Assembly (NCBI GenBank): GCA_947626525.1
Contig: CANQSM010000017.1
Location: 1 to 44,585, forward strand
DNA length: 44,585 bases
Direction: 5' to 3'
Source of the DNA: an uncultured Phocaeicola sp.
Lineage (GTDB): Bacteria; Bacteroidota; Bacteroidia; Bacteroidales; Bacteroidaceae
Positions 24,393 through 32,056 of this stretch are shown here, one piece after another. A model generated the notes under the pieces. The model was not told the DNA's origin, made no database searches, and saw only the letters and a list, made by a program, of their open reading frames with translations. Made by a program: the position numbers and the translations under genes. Position 1 is the first letter of the stretch. Each line of letters starts with the position of its first letter.

Positions 24393-24465
24393 TGGGGAAT
24401 AGCGGATTTGAACCGCCGTTACCACCTTGAAAGGGTGATGTCCTAACCGATTAGACTAATTCCCC
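24393..24465 (-). tRNA. tRNA-Glu (UUC)
   Basis: Acceptor arms GGGGAAT and ATTCCCC, D arm with AATCGGTTAGGAC, anticodon loop CUUUCAA (anticodon UUC) on a GGTGG/TCACC stem, and T arm GGTTCAAATCC. CCA is not encoded. Confidence 0.9.
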
Positions 24466-24618
24466 TTGTGCGTTTATCGCTTAGATTATCACATTTTTAA
24501 ACCGCTACAGTGTCGCTTCCACTAGCCGTTATCATCTAAAAACAGTTTTCAGCGGTCATTGTCATTCTTTGTGAGGTAATCCGCAACGCTCACATCAGCA
24601 AGGCGCGACCTTGCAACT

Positions 24619-24698
24619 TGCGTATGGTTGGAATTGAACCAACGCTCGCCAACACAACCCAATTTACAGGTGGGAAGTCCGCAGACTTTCGCATACGC
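24619..24698 (-). tRNA. tRNA-Tyr (GUA), class II
   Basis: Acceptor arms GCGTATG and CATACGC, anticodon loop CUGUAAA (anticodon GUA), T arm GTTGG-TTCAATT-CCAAC and a longer variable region, as expected for tyrosine tRNA. The D arm is short and the last anticodon-stem pair is a mismatch, so activity is likely but not certain. Confidence 0.7.
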
Positions 24699-24939
24699 AA
24701 CGCCCATTCTAGGGCGTGCAGTTTTTTTAAGGTTCGTATCGTCTTACTGCCAATATACACGCCATTCTTTTATTTTTTGTCCTCAAATGGTAGTCAGACT
24801 TAGCACTTCTCCGCAAACAACTTGTACTTCGCCGCCGCTCTGTGCTAATCGGCAATAAGGCATTGAAGCCCTGTCCTGTTCCTGTATAGTGGGACGATAC
24901 GGGAACTGTGCGCCATACACCATTGCCGTTAATAAATAA
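24699..24939 (-). other. inter-tRNA spacer with doubtful 46-aa ORF
   Basis: A minus-strand ATG frame at 24783-24923 encodes 46 residues but lacks a ribosome site. A plus-strand stem CGCCC/GGGCG (24701-24716) precedes a T7 tract, terminator-like for that strand. On the minus strand it may be part of the tRNA precursor. Nothing firmer is visible. Confidence 0.25.
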
Positions 24940-25031
24940 CGCAGACAGCAAGACTTGAACTTGCACGCCGCTAATTCGCGGTTACTAACTGATTAGCAAT
25001 CAGCCGCCTTACCTGTTAGGCTTATGTCTGC
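24940..25031 (-). tRNA. tRNA-Ser (GCU)
   Basis: 92 nt with acceptor arms GCAGACA and TGTCTGC, anticodon loop UUGCUAA (anticodon GCU) on a CTGAT/ATCAG stem, a long paired variable arm, T arm GCAAG-TTCAAGT-CTTGC and discriminator G, all typical for serine tRNA. It abuts the stop codon of the gene at 25032-25211. Confidence 0.9.
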
Positions 25032-25211
25032 TTATTTGTTGATTTTTATATGCCGTATGCTCTTAACAAATTCCCTTGGAATAATCACTTTTCCGTCAAT
25101 ATCGGGAATTTGAAAACATTGTGACAGTTTCTTGTATCGCCAACGCTTTGAGCAGCCCGTTGGCGTTAAGTATGTGTCTTTTGTGCCGTCTAAATAAACT
25201 ACTTCTACCAT
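25032..25211 (-). CDS. small basic hypothetical protein, 59 aa
   Basis: AGGAGA lies about 10 bases before the ATG at 25211. The product starts MVEVVYLDGTKDTYL and contains SKRWRYKKLSQCF and a C-terminal IPREFVKSIRHIKINK. Strand-rich and basic. Its stop is directly followed by the tRNA-Ser. No family recognised. Confidence 0.65.
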   Translation of the reverse strand: MVEVVYLDGTKDTYLTPTGCSKRWRYKKLSQCFQIPDIDGKVIIPREFVKSIRHIKINK

Positions 25212-25640
25212 AAATCATATTCTCCTGTTTATCCACCATTTGCCAGCCTTGTGTTGAACCCATAGCCAAGTGCAATCGCGCTAAAACATTTGCCAAGGAT
25301 TTTGTAAAACTTTATCCTTTGAACCTTAATATTTTAACTTTGAGCCATTTAAACTTTAATCTTTGAGCTTTAAGGCTTGAATTTTAAGCTTTAAGCTTTA
25401 CAGCTATACTTTTCAGTATTTCAAACTTCTCTACATAGCCAAATCTATATGGGCGAATACCGCCCCTAATAAAATTCGGACTTAAAGCAAGTTTGCTCTG
25501 CATTAATATTTGGAATTTAGTTTAACAGACTAATCCAATTAACCATTTTCGGAAGTTGTTTATTGTTTTACATAAGTCTGACTTCCGCAAAGACTTATGG
25601 ATTGCCGTTTAGGGTTTTCGGCAAACAGTGGATATTTCTT
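25212..25640. other. non-coding stretch with AT-rich short repeats and hairpins
   Basis: About 430 bases without a convincing gene. 25320-25410 is built of degenerate repeats of the type AAGCTTAAA/CTTTGAGC. GGGCG/CGCCC at about 25451-25465 is a hairpin. CATAAGTCT and AGACTTATG (about 25571-25599) are perfect 9-bp arms. A 39-codon ATG frame on the minus strand (starting MQSKLALSPNF) has no ribosome site. Confidence 0.4.
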
Positions 25641-26027
25641 TTATTTTATTTCAAATAATCTATCAAGCCATTCCATAGCTATTTCATTGGCTCTTTCTAT
25701 TGTCATTTTTGGTGCGGCGTAATGCAACATCACAGCAAGGCTTGACTGCCATACATAATATATTTCACCCTTTATATTCCTTGTTTTCTGCATTTCCTCT
25801 TTCATAATTTTGAAGGCAAACACAAACGGATTTTTTAAATCCTCTGTTTTTAATGTTATCTGTGTTTTTTCTGGTTCTTCTGGATCGCAATCCTCGCAAT
25901 GACGCACCATTTCAAAATGTCTCGGTAGGCAGCATTCACACTGAATCGGATATCGAAAATATTTTCTAATTAGTGGAATATTTTCTTTTCCACAGCAATC
26001 GCAAGTTCCAATTTTCATTTCTTTCAT
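25641..26027 (-). CDS. zinc-binding hypothetical protein, 128 aa
   Basis: The N-terminal 50 residues hold CDCCGKE, CECC and HCEDC clusters, enough for one or two metal sites. The rest is helical (FVFAFKIMKEEMQK, YYVWQSSLAVMLHYAAPKM, EIAMEWLDRLFEI). GAGGTAG precedes the ATG. It follows the 213-residue gene by 8 bases. Role unknown. Confidence 0.65.
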   Translation of the reverse strand: MKEMKIGTCDCCGKENIPLIRKYFRYPIQCECCLPRHFEMVRHCEDCDPEEPEKTQITLKTEDLKNPFVFAFKIMKEEMQKTRNIKGEIYYVWQSSLAVMLHYAAPKMTIERANEIAMEWLDRLFEIK

Positions 26028-26035
26028 ATTCTACC

Positions 26036-26677
26036 TCAATACTCAATATCAATCTGCGTTAATGCGTTGCTACAGCTTAATGCACTGTCAACCTCCGACA
26101 TAAAATCAGAAATTGTCTTTTCCAGTTCGTCAATCTTGCTAAGAATGTCAAGCGGATTGAGCAATTCATACTGGTTTGCCTTAATAAAGTCCTCTTTTGC
26201 CTTTTTAATGTCGTCAGTGTTTGTCTTTATCTCTTTACTGCCGTAGATAGCCTCTATGTACTTGTCTGCCCTGTCGTCAAGCTTTTCGCCGTTTTCCATT
26301 TCAATTTTACGGTTTGCAACGGTATATCTGGCTACCATAGTGTTCATAAGTGCCTTGTCGTACTCTATGCCATGGTTTTTCATCTCTATAGCTTCCGCAA
26401 CCGTATATTCCGTATCCGCGATTTTTACCTTTGTTACGGCATTTGAAAGTACCACCGCCCTTTTAATGGCTTTCCTGCGCTTGATTAAGTCCGTAGCTTT
26501 GTCATAACCACCCTGAATAATCTTCACATACTCGTCAATGCTAACGCCACTGATTTTGTCGTTTGAATGTTTGTTCGCCACACAGTAAACGCCCTCGCCG
26601 ATTGTTTTCTGTATGCGCTCATCAAGTAATTTCAGTTCCGCTAATGCCTTGTGTACAGTCATTGTTTCTGTTACCAT
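26036..26677 (-). CDS. coiled-coil phage protein, 213 aa
   Basis: Starts MVTETMTVHKALAELKLLDE after AGGAGG. Largely helical; contains YCVANKHSNDKISG and DLIKRRKAIKRAVVLSNAVT, then YTVAEAIEMKNHG. Proteins of this type (DIP1984-like in appearance) are common in Firmicute prophages among early genes. Function unknown. Confidence 0.65.
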   Translation of the reverse strand: MVTETMTVHKALAELKLLDERIQKTIGEGVYCVANKHSNDKISGVSIDEYVKIIQGGYDKATDLIKRRKAIKRAVVLSNAVTKVKIADTEYTVAEAIEMKNHGIEYDKALMNTMVARYTVANRKIEMENGEKLDDRADKYIEAIYGSKEIKTNTDDIKKAKEDFIKANQYELLNPLDILSKIDELEKTISDFMSEVDSALSCSNALTQIDIEY

Positions 26678-26719
26678 TTTTTCTAATCCTCCTAAGTTTT
26701 GATTTTTATTTATAAACGG

Positions 26720-26905
26720 TCAAGACCGCTCATATTCTTTCAGTTTGCTTTCCGTCTGTTCTTTGCGCTTGTTGTTGCTATAAAGCCTGTTGTCCTTACA
26801 CCAACCGCAGCTGCCATTGTTGCAACAAGTCCTGTCTATCGCCTTACTGCCCCTGTACGGTTTTCTGTGTTCTTTTTTGTGTTCTATTGCTTTGTCAAGG
26901 CTCAT
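26720..26905 (-). CDS. small Cys-rich protein, 61 aa
   Basis: The conserved-looking core HKKEHRKPYRGSKAIDRTC, CNNGSCGWCKDNR gives a four-Cys site; the tail is Lys/Glu-rich. Very similar short proteins are frequent in Lachnospiraceae phages. GGGGTT lies upstream of the ATG. Probably metal-binding; function unknown. Confidence 0.7.
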   Translation of the reverse strand: MSLDKAIEHKKEHRKPYRGSKAIDRTCCNNGSCGWCKDNRLYSNNKRKEQTESKLKEYERS

Positions 26906-26936
26906 CTTTTTAACCCCTTAAACACATAAATTTTCT

Positions 26937-27710
26937 TTATTCTAGCCATTTATTATCCAACTCATAAAAACCAAACACGCAGACACAAATTAATATAATC
27001 CAAAAGAACCAAAATAAAATCTCTCCGCCGTTAATCTGCAAACAATCAATGGTCTTATCAATGTCCGTATTGTTATAAAATTTTGCGTTTGAGATAGTCC
27101 CATTTCTTAAATCCGCAAATATTGTCCCTGTGAATTTAGTATCTGTGCCATAATATTTATATCTAATACGGCTTGTTTCCTTAACGGTATCAATGTATTT
27201 TGCGTATGACGGTACATCAATTTTACCACTGTCGAAATCCACGCCACAGAACCTAATATTTTTGCATTTCATATCGTCACTGCTAACATAATCCCATTCC
27301 CAATATGTTTCTGTCGTATAATATGTTACCTTTTTACCGTTTACGGTTTTTGTGTGTTCAACTTTTCTTGTATGCTCGGTATATTTTTCCTTTACCTTTT
27401 TGACATACATATATTCCCCGTCAATTTCAGGGTATGTGACTGTATCAACAGCCTCTAAATCGCCATATACAAAAGCATTGCCGATATTAGTGTCCATACT
27501 GTATTGGAACAATTCTTTGTCATTTTCTATCTTAACAGCTTTGTTGTATATCTCGTTTTGGTCTGCCTGATGTTCTGAAATCTTTCCTGAAATCAAAACG
27601 CCAATTACCAACATTACGGCTATAATAGAAATGCTTGCCAATATCTCCCTGATTGTAATTGTAAAACTGCCAAAATCAAATTCTTTTCTTTTACAACTGT
27701 ATCTGCCCAT
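26937..27710 (-). CDS. membrane protein paired with LemA, 257 aa
   Basis: Membrane segments at about 22-42 and 228-248 enclose an extracytoplasmic, strand-rich domain with EKYTEHTRKVEHTK, YYTTETYWEWDYVS and YKYYGTDTKFTGTIFADL. The ATG is 3 bases after the LemA stop, so the two are co-translated. The two-segment topology with a large loop resembles membrane partners commonly next to LemA genes. I cannot name the family. Confidence 0.65.
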   Translation of the reverse strand: MGRYSCKRKEFDFGSFTITIREILASISIIAVMLVIGVLISGKISEHQADQNEIYNKAVKIENDKELFQYSMDTNIGNAFVYGDLEAVDTVTYPEIDGEYMYVKKVKEKYTEHTRKVEHTKTVNGKKVTYYTTETYWEWDYVSSDDMKCKNIRFCGVDFDSGKIDVPSYAKYIDTVKETSRIRYKYYGTDTKFTGTIFADLRNGTISNAKFYNNTDIDKTIDCLQINGGEILFWFFWIILICVCVFGFYELDNKWLE

Positions 27711-27713
27711 ACA

Positions 27714-28265
27714 TTATTCTCCGAACAAATCTTGTGGCGCGTCCGCAGGTGCATTGTAGTCAAGATATGTATAATTTTGTGTTTCATAGCCAAGCATATC
27801 TAAAAATATTCTTGTTGGAAATTTTCTAATGTACCTGTTGTATTCTTTAATCTGCTTATTGTAATTGCTCCTGTATTCTGCTATTAAATTTTCAGTAATT
27901 GAAAGTTCATTCATAAGCTGTTTGTAATTTTCATCTGACTTCAATTCAGGATATGCCTCTGACACTGCCGTAATTGCCATTGCAACATTTTCAACATCGC
28001 CAGTCGTGCCTCTGCCGTCTACTATAGCCGTCAATGTTTCAGCCTCGTGTTTATCATACTGCTTGACGCAATCAGCAAGATTATAAACCAAATCAACCCG
28101 TCTTTTTTCTTGGACTTTAATATCCGACTGTGCCGTATTTACCTGTTCTTCCAACACAAAAGCTTTATTCTGTGAACTTTGCACACCAAATACACAAAGT
28201 AGAATAACGGCGACAATGCCTGCTCCAATAATTAACACCAACTTTAAATCCAATTTTTTACTCAT
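27714..28265 (-). CDS. LemA family protein
   Basis: 183 residues. An N-terminal membrane anchor (residues 9-28) is followed by the LemA helical bundle: KRRVDLVYNLADCVKQYDKH (the RxDLxxNLxxxVxxYxxHE signature), AITAVSEAYPELKS, ITENLIAEYRSNYN, EYNRYIRKFPTRIF. GGAGG precedes the ATG. LemA proteins are bacterial membrane proteins of unclear function; one on a phage with its own membrane partner is unusual and hints at envelope or phage-resistance roles. Confidence 0.85.
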   Translation of the reverse strand: MSKKLDLKLVLIIGAGIVAVILLCVFGVQSSQNKAFVLEEQVNTAQSDIKVQEKRRVDLVYNLADCVKQYDKHEAETLTAIVDGRGTTGDVENVAMAITAVSEAYPELKSDENYKQLMNELSITENLIAEYRSNYNKQIKEYNRYIRKFPTRIFLDMLGYETQNYTYLDYNAPADAPQDLFGE

Positions 28266-28274
28266 ATTTGCCTC

Positions 28275-28430
28275 CTAATCATTTTCCCTACCGTTCCAAT
28301 CCTCGCAACAATGGTCTTCTATTTCTATCCAGTCACCGCAATACTCGCTTTCGCCATTAGCACATATATAGTCGTCCAAACCGTTTTTCATAGCGTATTT
28401 ACAGTTTCCGCAACATTTAGTTTTGCACAT
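28275..28430 (-). CDS. small Cys-rich protein, 51 aa
   Basis: GGGAGG is about 9 bases before the ATG at 28430. Seven Cys in 51 residues: CKTKCCGNCKYA, YICAN, YCGDW and HCCEDW, with an acidic C-terminus. This is the common phage Cys-rich 'CxxCxxA' type. Probably binds metal; function unknown. Confidence 0.7.
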   Translation of the reverse strand: MCKTKCCGNCKYAMKNGLDDYICANGESEYCGDWIEIEDHCCEDWNGREND

Positions 28431-28431
28431 C

Positions 28432-28699
28432 TTAATTTTCCTCCCAAATCTTAGGCGTTCCGTCGGCGTTTAGCATTGCCGTTATGCCATACCTGTAATA
28501 TCCATCATTAAATTCTAAAAAACACACGCCTGTTTCTTTGTCCACAATTATCGAATACCAATCATCAAGCGTATTGTCGTTCAAACATTGCCAACTGCTC
28601 TTGTTTTGTTTCTGCGTCTGTCACCACGCTTGAACCACAACCATTTATTGATAAAACAACAAGCGTCGCAAGCAGGACTGATATTATTTTATTTTTCAT
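28432..28699 (-). pseudogene. small lipoprotein with DUF6440-like domain, frameshifted
   Basis: Frame 1 (28565-28699) gives a signal peptide with lipobox INGC and stops after 44 residues. The +1 frame continues to 28432 with DDWYSIIVDKETGVCFLEF and GITAMLNADGTPKIW, a typical DUF6440-type domain. One extra A in an AAAA run near 28630 would explain the shift. It could be a real mutation, a sequencing error, or a programmed event; no obvious +1 slip signal is seen. Intact, it would be a surface lipoprotein of about 85 residues. Confidence 0.6.
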
Positions 28700-29243
28700 C
28701 TTCATTTCTCTCCGTCTTTTTATCGTTCTCTGCTCTTTTCATTGCCCGGTAATACGCTTCTTCCTGAATTTTTATCTGTTCTTCCCTCTTTTTCAATTCT
28801 CTTTTCTTGAGATATGCTTCTCTCTTTTGCCTTCTTTTCAGGATTCTCTTTCTTTCTTCTTCTGCCTTTTCTTCTGCTTTCCTTTTATTTTCGATTATTT
28901 TCATGGCTTTTCGGATAACGGAATTATATTTCCCTGTCCCACCGAGAATTTTCTTTGCGATACATATGGAAATTCCGATTTCCAAGCTGAAATTGTCCTC
29001 ATCGCTGCATATCGCTTTTTCACTCGTTCCGTCCCTAAATGTCACTTGAACAACTTTATTCGGTGAAAGTATCTTAACGTCTTTGATAAAATCCGTATCA
29101 AATTCTGATTTTTTGTTATCTTTTATCACAATCGCCGTAGAAGGTATTTCGTAGCACGAACGGAATGGATTGTACTGTGAGTAAAACAAGTCTCCTGATT
29201 CCATTCCGCATGGCACTGTTGGCGTGTATCCGAATAAATTCAT
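28689..29243 (-). CDS. phage protein with Lys/Glu-rich tail, 184 aa
   Basis: AAAGGAGG precedes the ATG at 29243. The N-terminal 110 residues form a mixed domain (RSCYEIPSTAIVIKD, VVQVTFRDGTSEKAIC, IGISICIAKKILGG). Residues 115-184 are a highly charged single helix or coiled coil. It overlaps the lipoprotein start by 11 bases. I have seen such proteins among early genes of related phages, without known function. Confidence 0.65.
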   Translation of the reverse strand: MNLFGYTPTVPCGMESGDLFYSQYNPFRSCYEIPSTAIVIKDNKKSEFDTDFIKDVKILSPNKVVQVTFRDGTSEKAICSDEDNFSLEIGISICIAKKILGGTGKYNSVIRKAMKIIENKRKAEEKAEEERKRILKRRQKREAYLKKRELKKREEQIKIQEEAYYRAMKRAENDKKTERNEDEK

Positions 29244-29278
29244 AATGATATCCTCCTTTAATGTTTTTGCTTTATCAG

Positions 29279-29625
29279 TTAGATGATATTTTTCTCTGTC
29301 ACAACTCTAAATCTCCCATATAACATTTCGTCCAAAAGCGTTCCAATCACATCAAGCGTGCGAATGACGTCTTTCTTCTTTTCCGGCAAGTCCGGCCAGT
29401 TGACCTCTTCTCCTTTGATTTTCTTAACTTTGTTATTGATGTATTCAATTGAATTTTCTATTTCTTCCTCGGTAAGCTCTGTTCCCTCGCGGCTTGGTGC
29501 GTATGGCGTAAAATCGCCGCATTTTTACATTGAGAATAATAAATCAACTCCCAGGAAGAGCGTGGTACTGTACTGGTGTCATAATTTATCTCACCACAAT
29601 ATTGGCAAACATAATATCTTTTCAT
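29279..29625 (-). pseudogene. zinc-ribbon protein interrupted by an A-run frameshift
   Basis: From the ATG at 29625 (ribosome site AGGGGAG), frame 1 reads MKRYYVCQYCGEI to a stop at 29458. At the AAAAA run (29522-29526) the -1 frame restores the second half of the ribbon (CKxCGDF-like), then EGTELTEEEIENSIEYI, WPDLPEKKKDVIRTLDVIG to 29279. One more A would join both parts into about 115 residues. Either a broken gene or a homopolymer error. Confidence 0.6.
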
Positions 29626-29627
29626 CT

Positions 29628-29807
29628 TCACTTCTCCCCTATAATCCGTTTCAAAATGTTTTCCGCAAGCTCATCATCGGGCTTGTCGTGATTTTCGGCA
29701 ACCGCGCTGCGTATGCTTGCAAGAAACGCCCTGTAAAATGCGCTGTGTTTTGCTAATGCGGACTGCAATACGGCTACTGCCCTTTTAATTTCCTCATCTG
29801 TCGGCAT
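29628..29807 (-). CDS. small helical protein, 59 aa
   Basis: AGAGGTCAG lies before the ATG at 29807. One amphipathic helical region (EEIKRAVAVLQSALAKHSAF, FLASIRSAVAEN) and an acidic C-terminal helix. Its stop is 2 bases from the next start, so it belongs to the same operon. No family recognised. Confidence 0.6.
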   Translation of the reverse strand: MPTDEEIKRAVAVLQSALAKHSAFYRAFLASIRSAVAENHDKPDDELAENILKRIIGEK

Positions 29808-30013
29808 TTTCTGACCTCTTTTTTTAATTTTTTCAAAATTTTCAAATCCCCTATTGGTATCAGGGAATGGATTTTTGTTCTTTGGAATTTCTGTATGAAT
29901 TTACTTAACGATTTTCTGATGTGTTTTATGGTACTATTTCTATTTGAATGGACAAATCCTGCATTTTATTTATTTTTCTAACAATATTCTGTATGTCTGG
30001 CTTTTTTGTTTCA

Positions 30014-30616
30014 TTAACGCCTTATATCTTCGCAAGAATCAGATAAAGTCATCATAAGGGTTGATTCTGAAACTATAGAACCGTGCGTAAACGCGTTCAG
30101 TTTCGCGTTTTGAATATTAAAAGTAAGTGGGTCTTTTCCTTTTTCCTTGCAATCTTTTAGATATTCGTTAAAAAATCTTTTAAAATCTATACCGAAAGGA
30201 CTGTACTCATATTTTCTTTTCTTGTAAACCCATTTAAAAAAATTCTTTTGATTTAATGTGTCTGGGGATTCTTCGTGGCATTTTCTACACAGCAAAAATA
30301 AATTTGAAGGCTCATCACTTCCTCCTGCTTGACGAGGTATGATATGGCAACGATTATAATTTTTCTTTGCTTGTGGCGTATCATATAAAGCTTTTGGATT
30401 ATGCAATGCCATTTCGTCATAATCTTTATTTTTTAAAACTTCTTCAATGTATCTTTCCCCACAAGCCCAACAACTAGGCTCGCCATAATCGTACACCACA
30501 GGAACAGAAGTATTGTCATCAAAATTATCTGGTATTATAGTTCCGTCTGATAAAATTGCTTTATCTTTCCAGTATTCAAAAATTTCTGAATGTTTTGTAT
30601 TTAAACTTCTTGACAT
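30014..30616 (-). CDS. HNH endonuclease
   Basis: 200 residues from the ATG at 30616, with GGAGG 8 bases upstream; a TTG five codons earlier is inside the ribosome site. HNH core: CHIIPRQAGGSDEPSNLFLL with H91 and N105, then CRKCHEE with H114; zinc pairs Cys49/Cys52 and Cys110/Cys113. The C-terminal 80 residues are an unknown domain (FKRFFNEYLKDCKEK, NAFTHGSIVSESTL). It is transcribed alone from a near-consensus promoter, divergent from an XRE regulator, and no methyltransferase is adjacent. Nuclease fold clear; role in defence or packaging uncertain. Confidence 0.8.
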   Translation of the reverse strand: MSRSLNTKHSEIFEYWKDKAILSDGTIIPDNFDDNTSVPVVYDYGEPSCWACGERYIEEVLKNKDYDEMALHNPKALYDTPQAKKNYNRCHIIPRQAGGSDEPSNLFLLCRKCHEESPDTLNQKNFFKWVYKKRKYEYSPFGIDFKRFFNEYLKDCKEKGKDPLTFNIQNAKLNAFTHGSIVSESTLMMTLSDSCEDIRR

Positions 30617-30646
30617 ATCATAAACCTCCAATTTGTTTTTTCTTTA

Positions 30647-30675
30647 ATTATACACGAATTTGAGTTGATAGTCAA
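30647..30675 (-). promoter_or_regulatory. sigma-A promoter of the HNH gene
   Basis: Minus strand: TTGACT (30670-30675), 17-base spacer, perfect TATAAT (30647-30652). Confidence 0.85.
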
Positions 30676-30693
30676 TAAATTTATTTGTTTTTA

Positions 30694-30722
30694 TTGATTT
30701 TTTAAATTTTTTTGAGTATAAT
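30694..30722 (+). promoter_or_regulatory. sigma-A promoter of the XRE gene
   Basis: TTGATT (30694-30699), 17-base AT-rich spacer, perfect TATAAT (30717-30722). It is back to back with the HNH promoter; the two -35 boxes are only 18 bases apart, so one bound regulator could control both. Confidence 0.8.
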
Positions 30723-30744
30723 TTTACAAAAAGGAGGTTGTGTT

Positions 30745-30972
30745 ATGGTAAGTGATAAAATAAAGCAAATTATGAAGTCCAAAGGAGTTAAAGTAGTCCA
30801 GTTAGCTCAATATATGGGAGTTAAGCCTCAATCAGTTACAAACAAGTTTGCAAGGGATAGTTGGTCTGTCCAAGATTTAATATCCGTTTTGGATTTTTTG
30901 GACTGCCAACTCGCGATTGAAACTAAACCTGATAACAAAATCATTTTGTCTATGAAAGATATAAAAAACTAA
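30745..30972 (+). CDS. XRE-type HTH regulator
   Basis: 75 residues from the ATG at 30745, with AAAAAGGAGG upstream. Single HTH domain: KIKQIMKSKGVKVVQLAQYM, GVKPQSVTNKFARDSW. It is the only plus-strand gene in this region, divergent from the HNH gene and followed by a strong terminator. Likely a local repressor of itself and the nuclease. Confidence 0.8.
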   Translation: MVSDKIKQIMKSKGVKVVQLAQYMGVKPQSVTNKFARDSWSVQDLISVLDFLDCQLAIETKPDNKIILSMKDIKN

Positions 30973-30987
30973 CGGCTATTCTCTTAT

Positions 30988-31017
30988 GGCTACCTTTACG
31001 AAGGTAGTCTTTTTTTA
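30988..31017 (+). terminator. intrinsic terminator of the XRE gene
   Basis: GGCTACCTT (30988-30996), tetraloop, AAGGTAGTC (31001-31009), then eight T. Confidence 0.9.
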
Positions 31018-31265
31018 TTTTTCAAAAATTTTTGGAAATCAAGTATTGGCAAGGTTTTTTTGGATTTTCGGGAGATTGTGGCACCAACTAGCCCCTGCCT
31101 CTGCTTCCCAAGCAGACCCCTAGGACACTTACTCCGCGCCGTCCCCGTTCGGCTGTCGTTCCTGCGTCGGCTCTTTTCCAGTCCGTTCAAATTGTTCTAA
31201 TTGTTCAAACAATTCACCTAAAACTGTTTAACTATTCGCTAAATAACTAAATTCGCGCATAGTAT
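31018..31265. other. spacer with hairpin and palindromes
   Basis: TCTGCTT/AAGCAGA arms (about 31100-31116) and the inverted repeat AATTGTT-CA-AACAATT (31199-31214) are visible. A minus-strand frame without ATG (ELFEQLEQFERTGKEP) covers about 31135-31220 and might be a remnant of a terminase-like C-terminus. No firm gene. Confidence 0.4.
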
Positions 31266-31382
31266 CTAAGTTGCTAACCCCTTTAAACGCCGTAAAATCA
31301 AGGTTTTTAAATTGTCGTATTTTTGGCACAATTCCAAGGCTTTTAAACCGTTGCCATTTGCCAAATTGTGTATCGTTTTCAT
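31266..31382 (-). CDS. possible small protein, 38 aa
   Basis: GGGGG lies 10 bases before the ATG at 31382, a few bases after the preceding stop. The product is basic and helical (KALELCQKYDNLKTLILRRL). No homologue recalled, so only a candidate. Confidence 0.35.
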   Translation of the reverse strand: MKTIHNLANGNGLKALELCQKYDNLKTLILRRLKGLAT

Positions 31383-31387
31383 ACAAT

Positions 31388-32056
31388 TTATTCCCCCTCT
31401 TTTTCCACCAATCCGCCGCCGCTGTCCTGTGCTAACCGCTGCTGTATGTCCTGCATTGTCAATTCCTGCTGATGTGTGTTTACCGTCGGTATGGGTGCAG
31501 TCTCGGTATATCCGTAGTTGGCTTTTAAGGCAAATATACAACCAACACTGTTTTTTTCGGTCGCTCCCCTGTATAATGCTTGCTCGCATTCGGCTAGCCA
31601 TTTTTTGACCGTGTCACAATGAGTTGTGCTTAATTCCTGCCTATACTCGTCTTTTGGGTGGTTCATTCTCCAACTTGGAAAGTCTTTTATAAGCTCTCCG
31701 TTAATGGTATAATATTTATATGCTCTTGTATTATTCTTCTTCCAATCCCAGACAGTATCACGGCTAATATTAATCATTAAACAAAACTCTATGATAGTTG
31801 GGGATTTATTATATTTATAACATAGTGATGTGTATAAATCCCAAATACTATCTATATACTCTATATCGCTATAATCTACAGGGTTATTTTTAAAGTAATT
31901 AACAGATATATATTTGATTAATCCATTAAACAAATTATTATTGTTCTTAATCTCATCGGGATTATCTAAATCATTTATATAATCATCTGCTAATTCCAGT
32001 ATTTTATTTATATACACCTCCGCGCCGTCCTGCGTCTGTACTGTGTTCCCTCTCAT
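31388..32056 (-). CDS. small-terminase-like DNA-binding protein
   Basis: 222 residues; GGAGG about 10 bases before the ATG. Central HTH-like region (KSPTIIEFCLMINISRDTVW, DWKKNN). The C-terminal part (VKKWLAECEQALYRGA, SVGCIFALKANYGYTE, then a Gln-rich tail) has the layout of phage small terminase subunits of Clostridia. It lies about 8.5 kb from the large terminase gene, which is unusual. A replication-related DNA-binding role is the alternative. Confidence 0.55.
   Translation of the reverse strand: MRGNTVQTQDGAEVYINKILELADDYINDLDNPDEIKNNNNLFNGLIKYISVNYFKNNPVDYSDIEYIDSIWDLYTSLCYKYNKSPTIIEFCLMINISRDTVWDWKKNNTRAYKYYTINGELIKDFPSWRMNHPKDEYRQELSTTHCDTVKKWLAECEQALYRGATEKNSVGCIFALKANYGYTETAPIPTVNTHQQELTMQDIQQRLAQDSGGGLVEKEGE

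Noticed and set aside
24727-24966. 79-codon minus-strand frame between tRNAs
   Set aside because: It runs through the tRNA-Ser sequence and lacks a ribosome site.
31090-31150. Anticodon-arm-like hairpin resembling a tRNA
   Set aside because: No fitting acceptor, D or T arm on either strand.
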